Shown here: positions 6,122 to 7,142 of the stretch, one piece after another | How positions within the stretch are numbered: position 1 is the first letter of the stretch | How the letters are laid out: each line of letters starts with the position of its first letter | NCBI GenBank assembly: GCA_029239415.1 | Contig: JAQZAY010000191.1 | Location: 1 to 7,142 of the forward strand | Reading direction: 5' to 3' | Source: Pseudomonas sp. | GTDB lineage: Bacteria; Pseudomonadota; Gammaproteobacteria; Pseudomonadales; Pseudomonadaceae | Length of the DNA stretch: 7,142 nt | Position numbers and translations under genes: made by a program | The notes under the pieces: model-generated | What the model saw: the letters and a program-made list of their open reading frames with translations, nothing else | Databases searched by the model: none | What the model was told of the DNA's origin: nothing

Positions 6122-7142
6122 ATGTCTGAGCAGGATTGCGATGTACTGATCGTCGGCGCTGGCATAGTGGGTCTCGCCCACGCCTGGGCCGCTGCAAAAC
6201 GAGGCCTGAAGGTCAAGGTGTTCGAGCGTACCCACACGCCGCTGGGCGCCTCGATCCGCAATTTCGGGCAGGCCCTGGTGGGCGGCCAGGCGCCGGGTGT
6301 GATGCTTGACCTGGCGCGCCAGGCGCGGGGGTTGTGGGCCGATCTGGGCAAGGCCGCGGGGCTGCACCTGCACCAGCAGGGCTCGTTGCTGTTCGCCCGC
6401 ACCGAAGCGGAGGAGGCCCTGCTCGAGGCTTTTGTCGCCGGGCGTGGCGCTGTGCTGGGCTACCGCACCGAACTGCTGCGTGGCAAGGCGCTGCAGGCAC
6501 TGTACGACGGTCGCTTCGGGCACCACCGCGCGGTGCTGCACGGCCTGGACGACCAGCAGCTGTACTCCCGCGAGGCACTGCCACGCATCGTCGACTACCT
6601 GTCCCGCACCTTGGCCGTCGAGTTTCATTTCTCGACCCTTGTGCGGGATGTCCAGGCGGGCAGCGCGCTGACCAGCGCCGGACGCTTCAGTGCACGGCAG
6701 ATCGTGGTGTGCTCCGGGCATGACTACCAGACCCTGCTGGCCGAACAGCTGGCCACGTTGAAACCGCAGGTTTCGGGCCTGCAGATGCTGCGCGTGCGAC
6801 CTCGCCAGCCGCTGGCCCTGCGGCACGCCGTGCTGACCGGGCTGAGCTGCGTGCACTACGGGGCGTTCTCGGACCTGCCCGAGGCGGATGCCATTCGCGC
6901 GCAAATACGCCTGCAGCAGCCGGAACTGGAAACCCACGGTATACACCTGCTGATCAGCCCTACGCCTTACGGCGAACTGATCATCGGCGATTCCCATGTC
7001 TACGGCAGCGACATCGCACCCTTCAATGCCGAGCATGTGGACCAGATCCTGATCGACCTGGCCGAACATACCCTGGGCGGCAGGATCGATGTGCTGGAAC
7101 GCTGGCAGGGGGTGTATGGCGCACGCGGGCCTGGGCCCTTCA
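6122..7142 (+). CDS. Phosphonate-associated FAD-dependent amine oxidoreductase, 3'-truncated by the window
   Basis: The frame starts at ATG 6122, with AAGGA 7 bases upstream, and stays open to the window end, showing 340 residues of a family usually around 375-380 long. The N-terminus is a classic FAD-binding Rossmann fold: VLIVGAGIVGLAHA with G12, G14, G17, then acidic E35 ending strand 2 (KVFER). RNFGQA (46-51) lies where DAO-type oxidases hold the flavin. QIVVCSG (193-199) is the second dinucleotide segment, and GELIIGDSH (284-292) and RWQGVYG (327-333) lie in the C-terminal FAD region. This is the DAO superfamily (pfam01266 type), and the pattern fits the phosphonate-linked TIGR03364 clade. 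As I recall, a member (PbfC) oxidises N-methyl-AEP, and AEP less well, to phosphonoacetaldehyde. Next to phnX, and with no phnW seen, it probably supplies the PhnX substrate. The general class is very sure, the phosphonate role likely, the exact substrate unknown. Confidence 0.9.
   Translation, partial: MSEQDCDVLIVGAGIVGLAHAWAAAKRGLKVKVFERTHTPLGASIRNFGQALVGGQAPGVMLDLARQARGLWADLGKAAGLHLHQQGSLLFARTEAEEALLEAFVAGRGAVLGYRTELLRGKALQALYDGRFGHHRAVLHGLDDQQLYSREALPRIVDYLSRTLAVEFHFSTLVRDVQAGSALTSAGRFSARQIVVCSGHDYQTLLAEQLATLKPQVSGLQMLRVRPRQPLALRHAVLTGLSCVHYGAFSDLPEADAIRAQIRLQQPELETHGIHLLISPTPYGELIIGDSHVYGSDIAPFNAEHVDQILIDLAEHTLGGRIDVLERWQGVYGARGPGPF

Noticed and set aside
6116..7069. 317-codon open frame on the minus strand opposite the flavoenzyme gene
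   Set aside because: The + strand is open to the window end with a GxGxxG FAD motif and a proper ribosome binding site; the antisense product is Q- and R-rich without motifs.
1..7142. CRISPR array, tRNA or rRNA gene, insertion sequence, or phage attachment site
   Set aside because: No regularly spaced repeats, cloverleaf-like sequence, transposase or integrase frame, or terminal inverted repeats were seen; nearly all the window is accounted for by coding genes.

Overview
The window reads as a chromosomal segment from a GC-rich gammaproteobacterium, most likely a fluorescent Pseudomonas of the putida type. The reasons are the strong G/C preference at third codon positions, the Shine-Dalgarno spacing, and the close match of the PhnX protein to the Pseudomonas phosphonatase as I remember it. 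All seven recognisable genes lie on the + strand and are tightly packed.

Layout: (1) bases 1-264 hold the 3' end of a glyoxalase/bleomycin-resistance (VOC) fold gene, probably unrelated to the rest. (2) Bases 265-377 are a non-coding gap with a small hairpin and an AT-rich island that probably carries the promoter of the next gene. (3) Bases 378-1238 encode a LysR-type regulator. (4) Bases 1239-1358 are a 120-base regulatory gap with a long imperfect dyad and a 13-base direct repeat. (5) From 1359 to the end runs a probable operon: ABC transporter ATPase, fused double-domain permease, phosphonoacetaldehyde hydrolase (phnX), periplasmic binding protein, and an FAD-dependent amine oxidoreductase cut off by the window edge.

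Together the genes describe uptake and breakdown of 2-aminoethylphosphonate (AEP, ciliatine) or a close relative. The binding protein captures the aminophosphonate, the permease and ATPase import it, an amine-removing step produces phosphonoacetaldehyde, and PhnX cleaves the C-P bond to acetaldehyde and phosphate. The usual partner of PhnX, the AEP:pyruvate transaminase PhnW, is not in the window. Its place in the operon is taken by an FAD-dependent oxidoreductase of the phosphonate-associated type (the TIGR03364-like family; the enzyme called PbfC in recent literature, as I recall it). The most interesting reading is a cassette that makes phosphonoacetaldehyde oxidatively, possibly from N-methyl-AEP. 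This is a variant of a known pathway rather than an entirely new system. The intergenic repeats and palindromes are the least explained parts of the window.
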